64,000 nucleotides of DNA from Anatilimnocola floriformis (GTDB lineage: Bacteria; Planctomycetota; Planctomycetia; Pirellulales; Pirellulaceae). The translations under genes and the position numbers were made by a program. The stretch spans positions 310,001 through 374,000 of the forward strand of contig NZ_JAMLFW010000001.1 in NCBI RefSeq assembly GCF_024256385.1, read 5' to 3'. A model generated the notes under the pieces. The model did no database searches, was not told the origin of the DNA, and saw nothing but the letters and a program-made list of their open reading frames with translations. Position 1 is the first letter of the stretch; each line of letters begins with the position of its first letter. Positions 34,567 through 43,465 of this stretch are shown here, one piece after another.

Positions 34567-35271
34567 ATGCCTTTACTCCATCGCATAGCTATCGATCCGG
34601 ACGTCTGCGGCGGCAAGCCGAGCGTACTGCATTACTCTGTCGACGATTTGCTGCATCTGTTGAAGCTACGTACTCACGCCGAAGTCCTGTCCCATTACGA
34701 AGATCTCTGGGAAGAGGACCTGCTCGCCGTTGAACACTTCGCGCAAGCGATTCAGTACACGAGTTCGACCACGCTCGGCGAAATTGCTCAGCAGGCCGCT
34801 CCGTCTTATGAGCCAGAGTTCGTGAATGTGGTTCGGAGTCAAATTTGCCGTGATATCCAATCGAATGGGCCCCAGAATCCGCAACTGACCACGCCTTACT
34901 CTCAAAGTCGGATCAAATTGCCGCACTATCGCAAACGGCGAGCGGAACCGCTGGCACCAAGCACACCCGTGTTCGGTCAGTATCTAACGTTGAGCTGGCT
35001 CCACCACGATGGCGTGTATGTCCTGGCTGAGTACGTCGATCGCCAGGAGATGGCCGATGAAATCGTTAGCGGAGGTGGCATCACCAATGGATATGTTGCC
35101 TGGCTGGCTGCGTTCGAGAGTGGCGTGCTGCTGCCGTATCAGATTCGCTACACCAATCTGCAGGGTGAGCGAAAATTACTAGACAAGCGTCAGCCGGAAC
35201 ATGCTCCTGAAGATTGGGATTGGGTCACCGAGCCTTACCGCGATGTGGCAATCGAATGGTGTGCAGGTTAG
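34567..35271 (+). CDS. DUF433-domain protein with unknown C-terminal domain
   Basis: A 234-residue protein. The first 65 residues match DUF433: IAIDPDVCGGKPSV, then a helix and EVLSHYEDLWEEDLLAVEHFA. This small helical domain is common in putative antitoxins beside PIN or DUF5615 toxins. The remaining 165 residues (TLSWLHHDGVYVLAEYVDRQEMADEIVSGGG...) are not recognised and no toxin gene is adjacent. A stand-alone regulatory role is possible but not shown. Confidence 0.65.
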   Translation: MPLLHRIAIDPDVCGGKPSVLHYSVDDLLHLLKLRTHAEVLSHYEDLWEEDLLAVEHFAQAIQYTSSTTLGEIAQQAAPSYEPEFVNVVRSQICRDIQSNGPQNPQLTTPYSQSRIKLPHYRKRRAEPLAPSTPVFGQYLTLSWLHHDGVYVLAEYVDRQEMADEIVSGGGITNGYVAWLAAFESGVLLPYQIRYTNLQGERKLLDKRQPEHAPEDWDWVTEPYRDVAIEWCAG

Positions 35272-35325
35272 TGGGCCAGCGAAATTACAACGCGACATTT
35301 GCAGGATGAGGAGTTTCACGAAACG

Positions 35326-35649
35326 ATGTTCGCCGCGACACCACCTCCGCCGTACTACGCGGTGATTTTCACCTCTGAGTTGTCACCTTCGGCCAGCGGT
35401 TATGCGGAACTCGCCCAACGAATGCTGAAGCTCGCTGCGGAGCAGCCGGGCTTTCTGGGCGTCGAAAGCGTACGCGATGCGAGTGGCGTGGGGATCACGG
35501 TTTCATACTGGCGGTCGCTTCCTGATATCGCGGCCTGGAAGCGACACAGCGAGCATGCCGTGGCTCAGCAGCTCGGGCGGTCGCAGTTTTATTCCAATTA
35601 CCGCTTGCGAATTGCGTTCATCGAAAGTGAGTCGCAGCGCATTTTGTAG
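35326..35649 (+). CDS. Antibiotic biosynthesis monooxygenase (ABM)-like protein
   Basis: A 107-residue ferredoxin-like fold protein. YYAVIFTSELSPSASGYAELAQRMLKLAAEQPGFLGVESVRDASGVGITVSYWRSLPDIAAWKRHSEH follows the ABM pattern (strand, helix, PGFLG turn, strand, W-helix). GAGGAG upstream favours ATG 35326; TTG 35299 is possible. Relatives are heme- or flavin-free monooxygenases, or degrade heme; no substrate is evident. Confidence 0.8.
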   Translation: MFAATPPPPYYAVIFTSELSPSASGYAELAQRMLKLAAEQPGFLGVESVRDASGVGITVSYWRSLPDIAAWKRHSEHAVAQQLGRSQFYSNYRLRIAFIESESQRIL

Positions 35650-35696
35650 GTACACTAAGAACTGGTTTTTCTCTCCCTCGATTCGAACGAACTCCC

Positions 35697-36452
35697 ATGC
35701 CACACTCTCGTCGTCAGGCTCTTGCTGCGTTGCTCCTGAGCGTTCCTGCTCTCACCGTTCCTCTGCTCGCTCAAGAGGAGCCGAAGGCAGAACCCAAGCC
35801 GGAACTAAAAACAGAGACCAAGCCCGAATCGAAAACCGAGGATAAACCAGAACGGCCGCGCACGCCGCCGCCGTTGCGTTTGACCATCGAAGGGGACGTG
35901 AGCGGCGACATGGGAAAGGTCGCCGGCAACCTGACGACGCTCTTTTACGATTGCTATCCGAAGTTGCTCAAGCGATTTGAGAATGAAGAGAAGTTCGCCG
36001 CGCGGAGCATCAAGATCGAATTCAAAAAGGGAATCAAAGTTCCCGCGTACGCTCATCGCGACACGATCACGGTCAGCACCGAGTGGCTGGAAAAGCATCC
36101 GGAAGACATCGGCTTGCTGACGCACGAACTGACGCATCTCGTGCAAGCCTATCCCAATTCCGATCCCGGTTGGCTGACCGAAGGAATCGCCGATTACGCC
36201 CGGCACGTCTATGGTCCGCCACAACAGCGCTGGGCGATTCCTCGCAGGCTGCGGCCCGAACAGAGCTACAAAAACAGTTACGGCGTGACTGCGAAGTTCC
36301 TCGTCTGGGTCGACGAAAAATTTCCGGGCACGGTCGACAAGATTCACCGCCGCATGCAAGCCAATAAATTCGAGCTAGAAGACTTCACCGACTTCACCGG
36401 CAAAGACGTCGACACACTCTGGCGCGAGTGTGTGATGGAATTGAATAAGTAA
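35697..36452 (+). CDS. Secreted basic secretory protein (BSP)-family peptidase
   Basis: A 251-residue protein with a signal peptide (MPHSRRQALAALLLSVPALTVPLLAQ) and a Lys/Glu/Pro repeat (about 28-55). From residue 60 it matches the plant-type BSP metallopeptidase family: TIEGDVSGDMGKVAGNL, the zinc site HELTHLVQ (143-150), GWLTEGIADYARHVYG with the third ligand region, then YGVTAKFLVWVDEKF. It is thought to be a secreted protease; the substrate is unknown. It converges on the SGNH gene 2 bp downstream. Confidence 0.85.
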   Translation: MPHSRRQALAALLLSVPALTVPLLAQEEPKAEPKPELKTETKPESKTEDKPERPRTPPPLRLTIEGDVSGDMGKVAGNLTTLFYDCYPKLLKRFENEEKFAARSIKIEFKKGIKVPAYAHRDTITVSTEWLEKHPEDIGLLTHELTHLVQAYPNSDPGWLTEGIADYARHVYGPPQQRWAIPRRLRPEQSYKNSYGVTAKFLVWVDEKFPGTVDKIHRRMQANKFELEDFTDFTGKDVDTLWRECVMELNK

Positions 36453-36454
36453 AA

Positions 36455-37081
36455 CTAGCCAATCACATGGCAGCCCGCTGTGGGCTCGAAGAGTGCGTCG
36501 AGAATGCCGCGGGCGATCTTGCCGCCCCCGGCGGCGGAGGGTTCGATGGGCGACAGGCTGGAGAAGTCGCTCGCTTCATTGCAGATCGTGCGGAGGTCGA
36601 TGAGCGTCAGCTTTGCCGCAATCGCGGTGCGCGTAATGACGTCGTTGAACAAGCACAGCCCGGCGATCTCTGCTGGCGTGATTCCGGGAATCGCGTCGTA
36701 AACGGTGCAGATTGCGAGTCCCTTGCGCAGACCGCGTAGCTGTTTCACCAAGCCGCGGTATTCACTCTGAAACTCTTCGCGGGCCGCGGCCAAGGTTGTC
36801 ATGGCATCGCGCACCGTGCTGGCCTCAACGGGGAAGAAGTTGCCGGCCGACCAGAGCGCGTTGTTGCCGCCGATGCTCAGCACCAAGTGCGTAGCAGTCT
36901 CCGGCAACTGTTCAAGTTGACGAGCGACATCGGCAACCTTCGCACCGTCGACCGCCAGCAGCGAGGCCTGCCAGTCTTTGGGTAGCAGCCGGCGCACGTG
37001 CTCGTTGACCGCTGGGCCGCCGGGCACGTAATAGGCGTTGTCGAAAATTGAGTCGCCGAGAAGAACGAGATGGCCGGGCAT
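36455..37081 (-). CDS. SGNH/GDSL-type hydrolase
   Basis: A 208-residue protein starting MPGHLVLLGDSIFDN. Block I LLGDSIFDN contains the nucleophile Ser11, and block III LSIGGNNALW gives the oxyanion Asn. The expected C-terminal DxxH is replaced by SPIEPSAAGG, so the catalytic His/Asp pair is unclear. The protein has no signal peptide and is therefore cytoplasmic. It may be an esterase with a modified triad; the substrate is unknown. Confidence 0.8.
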   Translation of the reverse strand: MPGHLVLLGDSIFDNAYYVPGGPAVNEHVRRLLPKDWQASLLAVDGAKVADVARQLEQLPETATHLVLSIGGNNALWSAGNFFPVEASTVRDAMTTLAAAREEFQSEYRGLVKQLRGLRKGLAICTVYDAIPGITPAEIAGLCLFNDVITRTAIAAKLTLIDLRTICNEASDFSSLSPIEPSAAGGGKIARGILDALFEPTAGCHVIG

Positions 37082-37156
37082 AATACACCTTGCGCGCGAA
37101 TGGCTTGCTCAGTTTAGTGACAAGCCAGTCGCCTGGAGGTTCGCCCTGCGAATCAC

Positions 37157-38917
37157 TTACCGCGAAACGCCAGCGTCGTCGCTCCCGCCCTTATTCATCC
37201 GCACCAGCAGCCATTGTTCGGTGCGGTCGGCGTCGAGATGCACGAGAACCGGCGACTGATCCTTGGTGAGGTTATACAGGCCGGTTTCCATAACGGCCGT
37301 TTTGTTGTCGCCGACTTGGAAGGCGACTCGCTGCGTTTGCTTGTCGATGCTGCCGTTGATGGCTTGGGTTTTGTTCGTCACCGTGTCGGTGTAGTTGCCG
37401 CGGACGACGCCCGCTTTGTTCACGGCGAGTTGAATCACCACGTCCGAGGTCGCGCTCGCATTCTTGCTGAGGGCAAAGACGCCCAGCGGCAGCCAATCGC
37501 CGTCGGCGGGAGCGTCGGCTTCGGCCCCTTGCGTGGCGAGCGTCGTGGCCTGGTTGTAGTAATCGGTCGATGTGCCGACCTGGTCGCCATTCACATACAC
37601 GCTGTTGTCTTCGTAAGTCACGTTGTTGCCATAGTCGTAGTAGACCGGCTGCGCAGCATAGCCGAGCCAATCGCTGGCCATGGCCCAGTTGGCAGTGTTC
37701 CAGGCAGCGCCCGTCGCCCAGCCAGCCGCGAACCACGCACCGGGATGATTGCCGTACCAACCCGAGCCGTAGACGCCCCAGTGATTGAAGTTCGTCCGCA
37801 CGCCAGCGGCCGTCACATATCGGCCGGAAGGAGAAACGCGAGCGAAGCCAGCGGCCACGCCATTCGGACCTGCGGCAAAACCGCGGGCCGCAGCGCCACC
37901 ATTCGGACCCACCACCGCGCCGCCACCAGCGACTCGACCATTGGGACCAACCGCAATGCCTTGACCGGCCTTGCCGCCGTTGGGCCCTTCGACGCCGCGG
38001 CCTGCGACCACGCCGCCGTTCGGACCAACAGCTGCGCCGCGTCCAGCAGCACCGCCATTGGGACCAACGACTCCGCCACCCGCAGCCACACCGCCGTTCG
38101 GGCCGACCGCGATTCCTTGTCCTGCCTTGCCGCCATCAGCGCCTTCGACGCCACGGCCTGCCACGGTGCCGCCGTTCGCACCTTCGTAAGCGCCGCGGCC
38201 CGCAGTGTTACCACGCGGCCCCGTCACCGTGGTGTAGCTCCCTTCGCCGCCGCGCGGGCCATTCACCGTGCCGTGATTGACGTCGACGTTATCGAAGGCG
38301 TGATTTTGAGTTTGATTGAGCGAGTGCATTCCTTCATCGGAAGGCAGGCCGAGGAAGTTGTTCAGCTGTGAACGGCTCGGCTGATTGAAATTGCTCCGAT
38401 TTTCAAAATTGCCGCCGCCAAAGTTATTGGTGCGATTCTCAAATCCACCCTGACCTAGCCCGGCGCCACCCAATCCGCGATCGTTCAAACCGCCGCCACC
38501 AAAGCGTTCCAGCCCACCTTGATTCAAACCGCCCAAGTCACGATTCAAACCACCGCCACCGCCGAAGTTTCCACCGCCAAAATTGCCGCCACCGATGTTC
38601 CCGCGGTCGAATCCACCGCCACCGAAATTCCCACCACCGCCAAAGTTTCCGCCGCCACCACCAATCGGATGACCGCCGCTGAAACCGCCACCGCCACCAC
38701 CTAATCCACCCCCACCGCCGAAGCCGCCAGGACGTGCGCCTCCACCGATTCCGCCGCCTCCTCCACCAAAGCCACCACCGCCGCCGCCCATCCGAGCGCC
38801 GCCTCCTCCTCCACCAAAGCCGCCACCTCCACCACCCACGCCACGAGCGGCGCAGTAATGCGGAATCGAGGACACGGTAAACAGAGCAACGGCGGTGAAG
38901 AGAATGTGATGGCGCAT
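37157..38917 (-). CDS. Gly-rich 'mu-protocadherin'-type secreted protein
   Basis: A 586-residue protein with a signal peptide (MRHHILFTAVALFTVSSIPHYCAA). Residues 26-180 are Gly-rich, made of GGGGGFGG and GGGNFGGG runs. Residues about 235-355 are tandem AVGPNGGVAAGRG units of about 20 residues (collagen-like without the proline pattern). The C-terminal 220 residues form a unique domain (NHWGVYGSGWYGNHPGAWFAAG, VYVNGDQVGTSTDYYNQA). Such proteins are annotated mu-protocadherin-like in planctomycetes and are probably structural or surface proteins. The nucleotide repeats make copy number prone to change. Confidence 0.8.
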   Translation of the reverse strand: MRHHILFTAVALFTVSSIPHYCAARGVGGGGGGFGGGGGGARMGGGGGGFGGGGGGIGGGARPGGFGGGGGLGGGGGGFSGGHPIGGGGGNFGGGGNFGGGGFDRGNIGGGNFGGGNFGGGGGLNRDLGGLNQGGLERFGGGGLNDRGLGGAGLGQGGFENRTNNFGGGNFENRSNFNQPSRSQLNNFLGLPSDEGMHSLNQTQNHAFDNVDVNHGTVNGPRGGEGSYTTVTGPRGNTAGRGAYEGANGGTVAGRGVEGADGGKAGQGIAVGPNGGVAAGGGVVGPNGGAAGRGAAVGPNGGVVAGRGVEGPNGGKAGQGIAVGPNGRVAGGGAVVGPNGGAAARGFAAGPNGVAAGFARVSPSGRYVTAAGVRTNFNHWGVYGSGWYGNHPGAWFAAGWATGAAWNTANWAMASDWLGYAAQPVYYDYGNNVTYEDNSVYVNGDQVGTSTDYYNQATTLATQGAEADAPADGDWLPLGVFALSKNASATSDVVIQLAVNKAGVVRGNYTDTVTNKTQAINGSIDKQTQRVAFQVGDNKTAVMETGLYNLTKDQSPVLVHLDADRTEQWLLVRMNKGGSDDAGVSR

Positions 38918-38983
38918 AGGAGACTTCGTTTGGTTGAGATGACTTGTGGTGTGGAGCTCGATCGAGAAGAGCGAATTAGCTTC

Positions 38984-39070
38984 GTAGGCCGGACCATTGG
39001 TCCGGCCAGAACTGTCACTGCCATGGTTTGGCTGTTACCCGCTGCCGGACGAACCACTGGTTCGTCCTAC
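38984..39070. repeat. Double palindromic intergenic element (GTAGG...CCTAC)
   Basis: Two perfect 9-bp hairpins, GGCCGGACC/GGTCCGGCC (38987-39007) and GGACGAACC/GGTTCGTCC (39047-39067), each with a 3-nt loop, bounded by GTAGG and CCTAC. It lies between the start of the Gly-rich protein gene and the end of the SgcJ-like gene. It is probably a REP-like repeat that could also act as a terminator. Confidence 0.75.
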
Positions 39071-39083
39071 CGGGCGACAATCG

Positions 39084-40013
39084 TTACTTCGTGCGCTTCA
39101 GCACGATTTCTTCCGTGTCGGGCAACTTGCGGCCGCCAACGGTGCGCGACAGCGATTGCCAGGCAAAGGCTTCTTCATCCAGCTTGACGAACGTGGTCAC
39201 TGCCGTGGTCGGCGTGCCGTCGGCGAGAATCCCTTGCGACTCGATCTGCCAGCCGTTTTCACGCGCAGTCCATTTTCCCATAGTTTGGCCGCCATCGGAA
39301 GCAAATAGCCACGATTGCGGCGCGCTGGCGACTGGGTTCCAACCGATGATCTGCACGCCAGCGGCGGTCACCTGACCATCTTTGGTCACTTTGAACGACC
39401 GTTCGACAAAGCTCTTGTTGGCGATCCAGCGGCAGGTGACTTCCGTCTTCGCGCCGTGTTCTTCGGCCGACCAATTGCCGATCAGCCATTCGAAATCTTC
39501 CAAGTGGCGATAAGCCGATGGCGTCGGCACGTGCGTGTCGCGCACCGAGCTCATCAGCCACTGGCCATCGATCTTCACATGCACGACGGTGTACTTACTG
39601 ATGGCCGGCGCACCGGCGGGGGCTGGGTCGAGAATGGCCCGGCCATCTTCGATGGCGGCTGAGTCACTCAGCAACTTCAGTGAATCGATCGCCAGTGTGA
39701 TCTTGTGGCCGGGGTTCTCCGTAAAGAACCGGTCGTATTCTTTTTCAATAGCCTTCCGGCCCGTGAACGTGCTGCCGGTGTCATCAACGTACTCGCCCGA
39801 CTCGGTCCAGAGCGCAGCAACCGCTTTGGCATCGGCTTTGTCGAACGCAGCAACGAACAGCTTTGACGATTGCCGAATCGATTGCAGTTCGGTCTGCGTA
39901 TTGGCAGCCGCCGTCGGCTCGGCAGACTTCTTTTTGGCCTTGGTCTCTTGAGCGAACGCGCTCGAGCAGAAGAGTGCCAGGCAACAACTCAAAGACAAGA
40001 AACGAACGAGCAT
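39084..40013 (-). CDS. Secreted SnoaL-like (SgcJ/EcaC-type) protein
   Basis: A 309-residue protein from ATG 40013 with GAGG 7 bp upstream; the signal is MLVRFLSLSCCLALFCSSAFA. Residues 40-160 form an NTF2-like SnoaL domain (FVAAFDKADAKAVAALWTESGEYVDDTG, GRKAIEKEYDRFF). The C-terminal half continues with DFEWLIGNWSAEEHGAKTEVTCRWI, typical of a DUF4440/SgcJ-linked domain. The ligand or reaction is not known. The frame open to 40151 would overlap the start of the kinase gene. Confidence 0.75.
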   Translation of the reverse strand: MLVRFLSLSCCLALFCSSAFAQETKAKKKSAEPTAAANTQTELQSIRQSSKLFVAAFDKADAKAVAALWTESGEYVDDTGSTFTGRKAIEKEYDRFFTENPGHKITLAIDSLKLLSDSAAIEDGRAILDPAPAGAPAISKYTVVHVKIDGQWLMSSVRDTHVPTPSAYRHLEDFEWLIGNWSAEEHGAKTEVTCRWIANKSFVERSFKVTKDGQVTAAGVQIIGWNPVASAPQSWLFASDGGQTMGKWTARENGWQIESQGILADGTPTTAVTTFVKLDEEAFAWQSLSRTVGGRKLPDTEEIVLKRTK

Positions 40014-40150
40014 GAGGACCTCACTTGGCAGCGTGAAAACCGTGGTCCTTTCAGCATAGGTCGCAAAACAGGGCGCGGATATAGATGAGGGAGCAACGTC
40101 CCCTGTCTGGTCCATAGATGTCGATTTATCCATCAAACGTGGATAAACCA

Positions 40151-41755
40151 CTACTTTCGCGAGGTCAGCGCTGCCACTGTCGCGACGAGTTCGGCCGGCT
40201 CGACGGGTTTTGAAAGGTGCGCCGAGAAACCAGCGCGCAACGAACGGGTGCGATCTTCGCTCCGGGCGAAAGCCGTCAAGGCGATGGCGGGAAGCTGATG
40301 CGAGGTCGCACGCAACATCCGGATTAGTTCACAGCCGTCGACCTCAGGCATGCCGATGTCGCTGATGAGCAGATCGGGATGAAAATTGTCACACAGTGTG
40401 ATGGCTTCGGCGGCTGAGGTGCCGGTGCGAACATCGGCGCCGCACATCGTGAGGACACGGGCCAGCACACCGAGCGCGTCGCGCTCGTCGTCGACCGCGA
40501 GAATTTTTATGCCCTGCAGCGATTGGAACTCCGGCGCGCGAGTCTCATTGAATCGCGAAGGAGATCTTCGTTCGCGCGGTTGCATGGCGAGCAACGAAGA
40601 ATTCACCGGCAACGAAACGACGAACGAGCTGCCCAAACCTTCGCCCTCGCTTTGGGCTTCAATCTGGCCGCCATGGAGTTCGATCAGTTGCTTGACGATC
40701 GCCAGACCGAGCCCCAAGCCGCCGACGCGGCGCGTGGTCGAGCCGTCGGCCTGGCGGAAACGATCAAAGACATACGGCAGGAACTCGGCCGAAATGCCTT
40801 GGCCTGAATCGCGGATGGCGATTTCCAAATGTGAATTGAGCCGACGCACAGTGATCCGGACCTCACCGTGCATCGGCGTAAATTTGATGGCGTTCGAAAG
40901 CAGATTCCAAATGACTTGTTGCAGCCGGCTGGGATCGCCCAGCACGGTTCCCACCTTGGCATCGAACTGCGTGTTGAGCCGAATCTCTTTCGCCGCGGCA
41001 GCAGGCCGCACGGTAGCGATGGCTGCTTCGATGAACATGTTGGGCTCGATGATTTGCACATCGAGCCGCATCTTGCCGCTGATGATCCGGCTCATGTCGA
41101 GCAGGTCTTCGATCAATTGGGTCTGTGCGCGAGCGTTGCGTTCGATACTGGCGACCGCTTCTTGACTTTCATTTTCATCCAGCAGACCACGGCCGAGGAG
41201 TTGCGACCAACCGAGAATGGCACTCAGCGGTGTCCGCAATTCGTGCGACAGCGTGGCAATGAACTCATCTTTCAGCCGACTGGTTCGTTCGGCTTCCTCG
41301 CGAGCCAGACGCTCCTTCTCTAGCAAGTCGCGATTTTGATATTGGCGATGGCGGGCCCACAGGGCTGTTTGGATCGCGGACAAGAACGTGCGCAGCAAGA
41401 CAGGGCGTTCGACCAGCGTCACATGGCCGAGCAGCTTCAGTTGCTTGCTGATCGCGCCGTCGGTTGAATTGCGCACCAGCGCGATGATCGGCAACTCCGA
41501 CCACGTCGGCTGATCGTGCAAAGCAGCGTACAGTGGACTCTGAAAGTTGCGTGTTAGGCTATCTTCGGTGATTACTAGTGCCCCAGCCCCGATCCTCAGT
41601 TCGTCGATCAGACTAGAGAGTGCCGCGCAGGCTAGTGCGGGAATGCCCGCCTGCGCGAGCAGCGAGACGGAAACCTCTCCATCTTTTTTGGTTGGCGCAA
41701 GAATCAGCACGCGCTTTTCTTCGGCCGTCAGCGACATCTGCGGGGCACTCGACAT
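40151..41755 (-). CDS. Hybrid histidine kinase with N-terminal pseudo-receiver
   Basis: A 534-residue protein. Residues 15-125 resemble a receiver domain without a convincing phospho-Asp. A coiled-coil (130-160) leads to a HisKA helix with ATLSHELRTPLSA (His171) and a HATPase domain (NLLSNAIKF, RDSGQGIS, GGLGLGLAIVKQL). The C-terminal receiver (about 415-534: ILAVDDERDALG, DLLISDIGMPEVDG with Asp466) completes it. There are no membrane segments, so the sensor is cytoplasmic. Its ATG overlaps the kaiC-like stop by one base (TAATG), so they are co-translated and probably act together, as SasA-like kinases do with KaiC relatives. Confidence 0.88.
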   Translation of the reverse strand: MSSAPQMSLTAEEKRVLILAPTKKDGEVSVSLLAQAGIPALACAALSSLIDELRIGAGALVITEDSLTRNFQSPLYAALHDQPTWSELPIIALVRNSTDGAISKQLKLLGHVTLVERPVLLRTFLSAIQTALWARHRQYQNRDLLEKERLAREEAERTSRLKDEFIATLSHELRTPLSAILGWSQLLGRGLLDENESQEAVASIERNARAQTQLIEDLLDMSRIISGKMRLDVQIIEPNMFIEAAIATVRPAAAAKEIRLNTQFDAKVGTVLGDPSRLQQVIWNLLSNAIKFTPMHGEVRITVRRLNSHLEIAIRDSGQGISAEFLPYVFDRFRQADGSTTRRVGGLGLGLAIVKQLIELHGGQIEAQSEGEGLGSSFVVSLPVNSSLLAMQPRERRSPSRFNETRAPEFQSLQGIKILAVDDERDALGVLARVLTMCGADVRTGTSAAEAITLCDNFHPDLLISDIGMPEVDGCELIRMLRATSHQLPAIALTAFARSEDRTRSLRAGFSAHLSKPVEPAELVATVAALTSRK

Positions 41756-43263
41756 TAATTGCCTCGTGCTTTCGAATCTTCGATGGGCCGACGCTCGGGC
41801 ACGCCCGTGAGCACGCCGCGAAAATCGGTCAGTGGTTCACCGACGTGCAATCCACGACTATCGATCGACATCTCGCGGATCGTATCTTCGTGATAGCCCG
41901 TCCGCTTTTTGACCACCGAAATGGCTTTGCGAACACGGCCCCTGTCTTCGAAGTAACGCATCATGATCACGCAATCGGCCAAGTAGGTAGCATCGACGGG
42001 CGAACGCATCGCCGGGCCGATCATCCCTTGTTGGGTTGTCACCAGGATAGTAGTCACGCCGCGATGACCGAAGTAGCTCGTCAGTTCATGCAACTGCACG
42101 GTGAGGAAGTTTTCGCCCGGCATCGAATGCATGTAGCCATTCAAGCTATCGAGCACGATCATCTTCACGCCGCGCTCTTCGACTTGCTCGCGCAACAGGT
42201 GCACGAGTTGGCCCGGCGAGAACTCGGCAGGATCGATTTGATGAACCGCGATTTGTCCATTATCGATGTATTTTTCGATCGATCGTCCCATGCCATGCAT
42301 GCGGTCGACCAATGTGGCCACGCTTTCATCAAAGAGCGCGATCGCGACATTTTCGCCTCGTTCGCAGGCAGCCACGACGTACTGCATGGCGAGGCTCGAT
42401 TTGCCGGAACCAGCCGGGCCGGTGATCAGCGTGCTCGTGCCCGACGTCAGTCCGCCGCCAAGCAAATCGTCGAGTGTCTGCAAACTGCTGGGAACCACGA
42501 CGCGATTCATACGAATCGGATACTCGCCGGCGACTAATCGCGGAAAAACATCAATGCCGCCCTGGCGAATCACAAAGTCGTGAAAGCCGCCGCGAAAGGA
42601 AGAGCCGCGATACTTCGAAATATTCAACCGCCGCCTCTCCGAGCCGTACTCGGGCGTCAACTGCTCGAGCGTGATCACACCGTGCGCGATGGAATAAGGT
42701 TGCCGATCAGCGGCGTCGGCCGTGCGATCGTCGAGCAGCATGACCGTGCATTCTCGCCCCATGAAAAATCGCTTGAGCGCGAGAATCTGCCGCCGATAGC
42801 GAAGCGAATGTTGCGACAACAGCCGCAACTCCGAGAGCGAATCAATCACAACTCGCTTCGGCTTGAGCTTCTCCACGGCTGCCAGGATTTTTTCGGTGGC
42901 TTCACCCAGTTCCACTTCGGACGGATGAAACATGGTGATCTGATCGTCGGTCGAAAGCGCATCGCCACCGGGAATGATCTCGAGCAATTCAATGCCTTCG
43001 AGATTCCAGCCGTGACTGTCGGCAACCGCTTTCAGTTCTTGAATTGTTTCGGCGAGCGTCACATAAAGCGTCGTCTCGCCCTTGAGCACGCCTTGCATCA
43101 GAAACTGCAAGGCGATGGTGGTTTTTCCCGAACCCGGGTCACCATCGAGCAGGTACAACCGATTGGGCGTCAGACCGCCCGCCAAGACATCGTCGAGGCC
43201 GCGGATGCCGATCCGGGCTAAATTCTCCGCTTCGTTTTTGGGACTTTTGATCTTCGTTTCCAT
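41755..43263 (-). CDS. KaiC-like double RecA ATPase
   Basis: A 502-residue protein with two KaiC/RadA domains. Walker A motifs are GDPGSGKTT (41-49) and GPAGSGKSS (about 282-290); Walker B-like RVVIDSLSEL and MIVLDSLNGY follow each. By alignment the KaiC phosphosite pair (Ser431-Thr432 in Synechococcus) falls at Thr-Tyr in SPVDATYLADCV, so a canonical phosphorylation cycle is doubtful. No kaiA or kaiB gene is present. ATG 43263 is preferred over an in-frame 43383 start. Coupled to the downstream hybrid kinase, it more likely forms a signalling switch than a clock (inference). Confidence 0.9.
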   Translation of the reverse strand: METKIKSPKNEAENLARIGIRGLDDVLAGGLTPNRLYLLDGDPGSGKTTIALQFLMQGVLKGETTLYVTLAETIQELKAVADSHGWNLEGIELLEIIPGGDALSTDDQITMFHPSEVELGEATEKILAAVEKLKPKRVVIDSLSELRLLSQHSLRYRRQILALKRFFMGRECTVMLLDDRTADAADRQPYSIAHGVITLEQLTPEYGSERRRLNISKYRGSSFRGGFHDFVIRQGGIDVFPRLVAGEYPIRMNRVVVPSSLQTLDDLLGGGLTSGTSTLITGPAGSGKSSLAMQYVVAACERGENVAIALFDESVATLVDRMHGMGRSIEKYIDNGQIAVHQIDPAEFSPGQLVHLLREQVEERGVKMIVLDSLNGYMHSMPGENFLTVQLHELTSYFGHRGVTTILVTTQQGMIGPAMRSPVDATYLADCVIMMRYFEDRGRVRKAISVVKKRTGYHEDTIREMSIDSRGLHVGEPLTDFRGVLTGVPERRPIEDSKARGN

Positions 43264-43465
43264 GGCAGTACTCGCTTCCTCAGCGTTATCGGTTCCTTGT
43301 TGTGTTGAATGGATGACTTGCTCGTGGCGAGCCCTCGGTGCAACTTGCGCGCCAAACGCAAAAACGCCATAAATTGCAGCCAATTAAGTATTTGGAGTGT
43401 TCAACGATCGACCGCTCTGGCTATCTGTTCGTCAGCGAGATTTTCAACCCCCGTGCCGCTATAGC
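43264..43465. other. Intergenic spacer upstream of the kaiC-like gene
   Basis: This 202-bp gap precedes the kaiC-like gene on the minus strand and follows a membrane protein gene. It is AT-richer near 43360-43400 and contains GTTGTGTTG at 43301-43309, but no promoter stands out. Confidence 0.35.

Noticed and set aside
34567-35271. The DUF433 gene as the antitoxin of a toxin-antitoxin pair
   Set aside because: No adjacent toxin gene; the C-terminal domain is large and unlike antitoxins.
37860-38200. Regular short repeats in the Gly-rich gene, CRISPR-like at first sight
   Set aside because: They are in-frame coding repeats (GPNGG) with no unique spacers or cas genes.
41755-43263. A circadian clock locus
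   Set aside because: No kaiA or kaiB, and the KaiC phosphosite pair is not conserved; only a KaiC-like protein is present.
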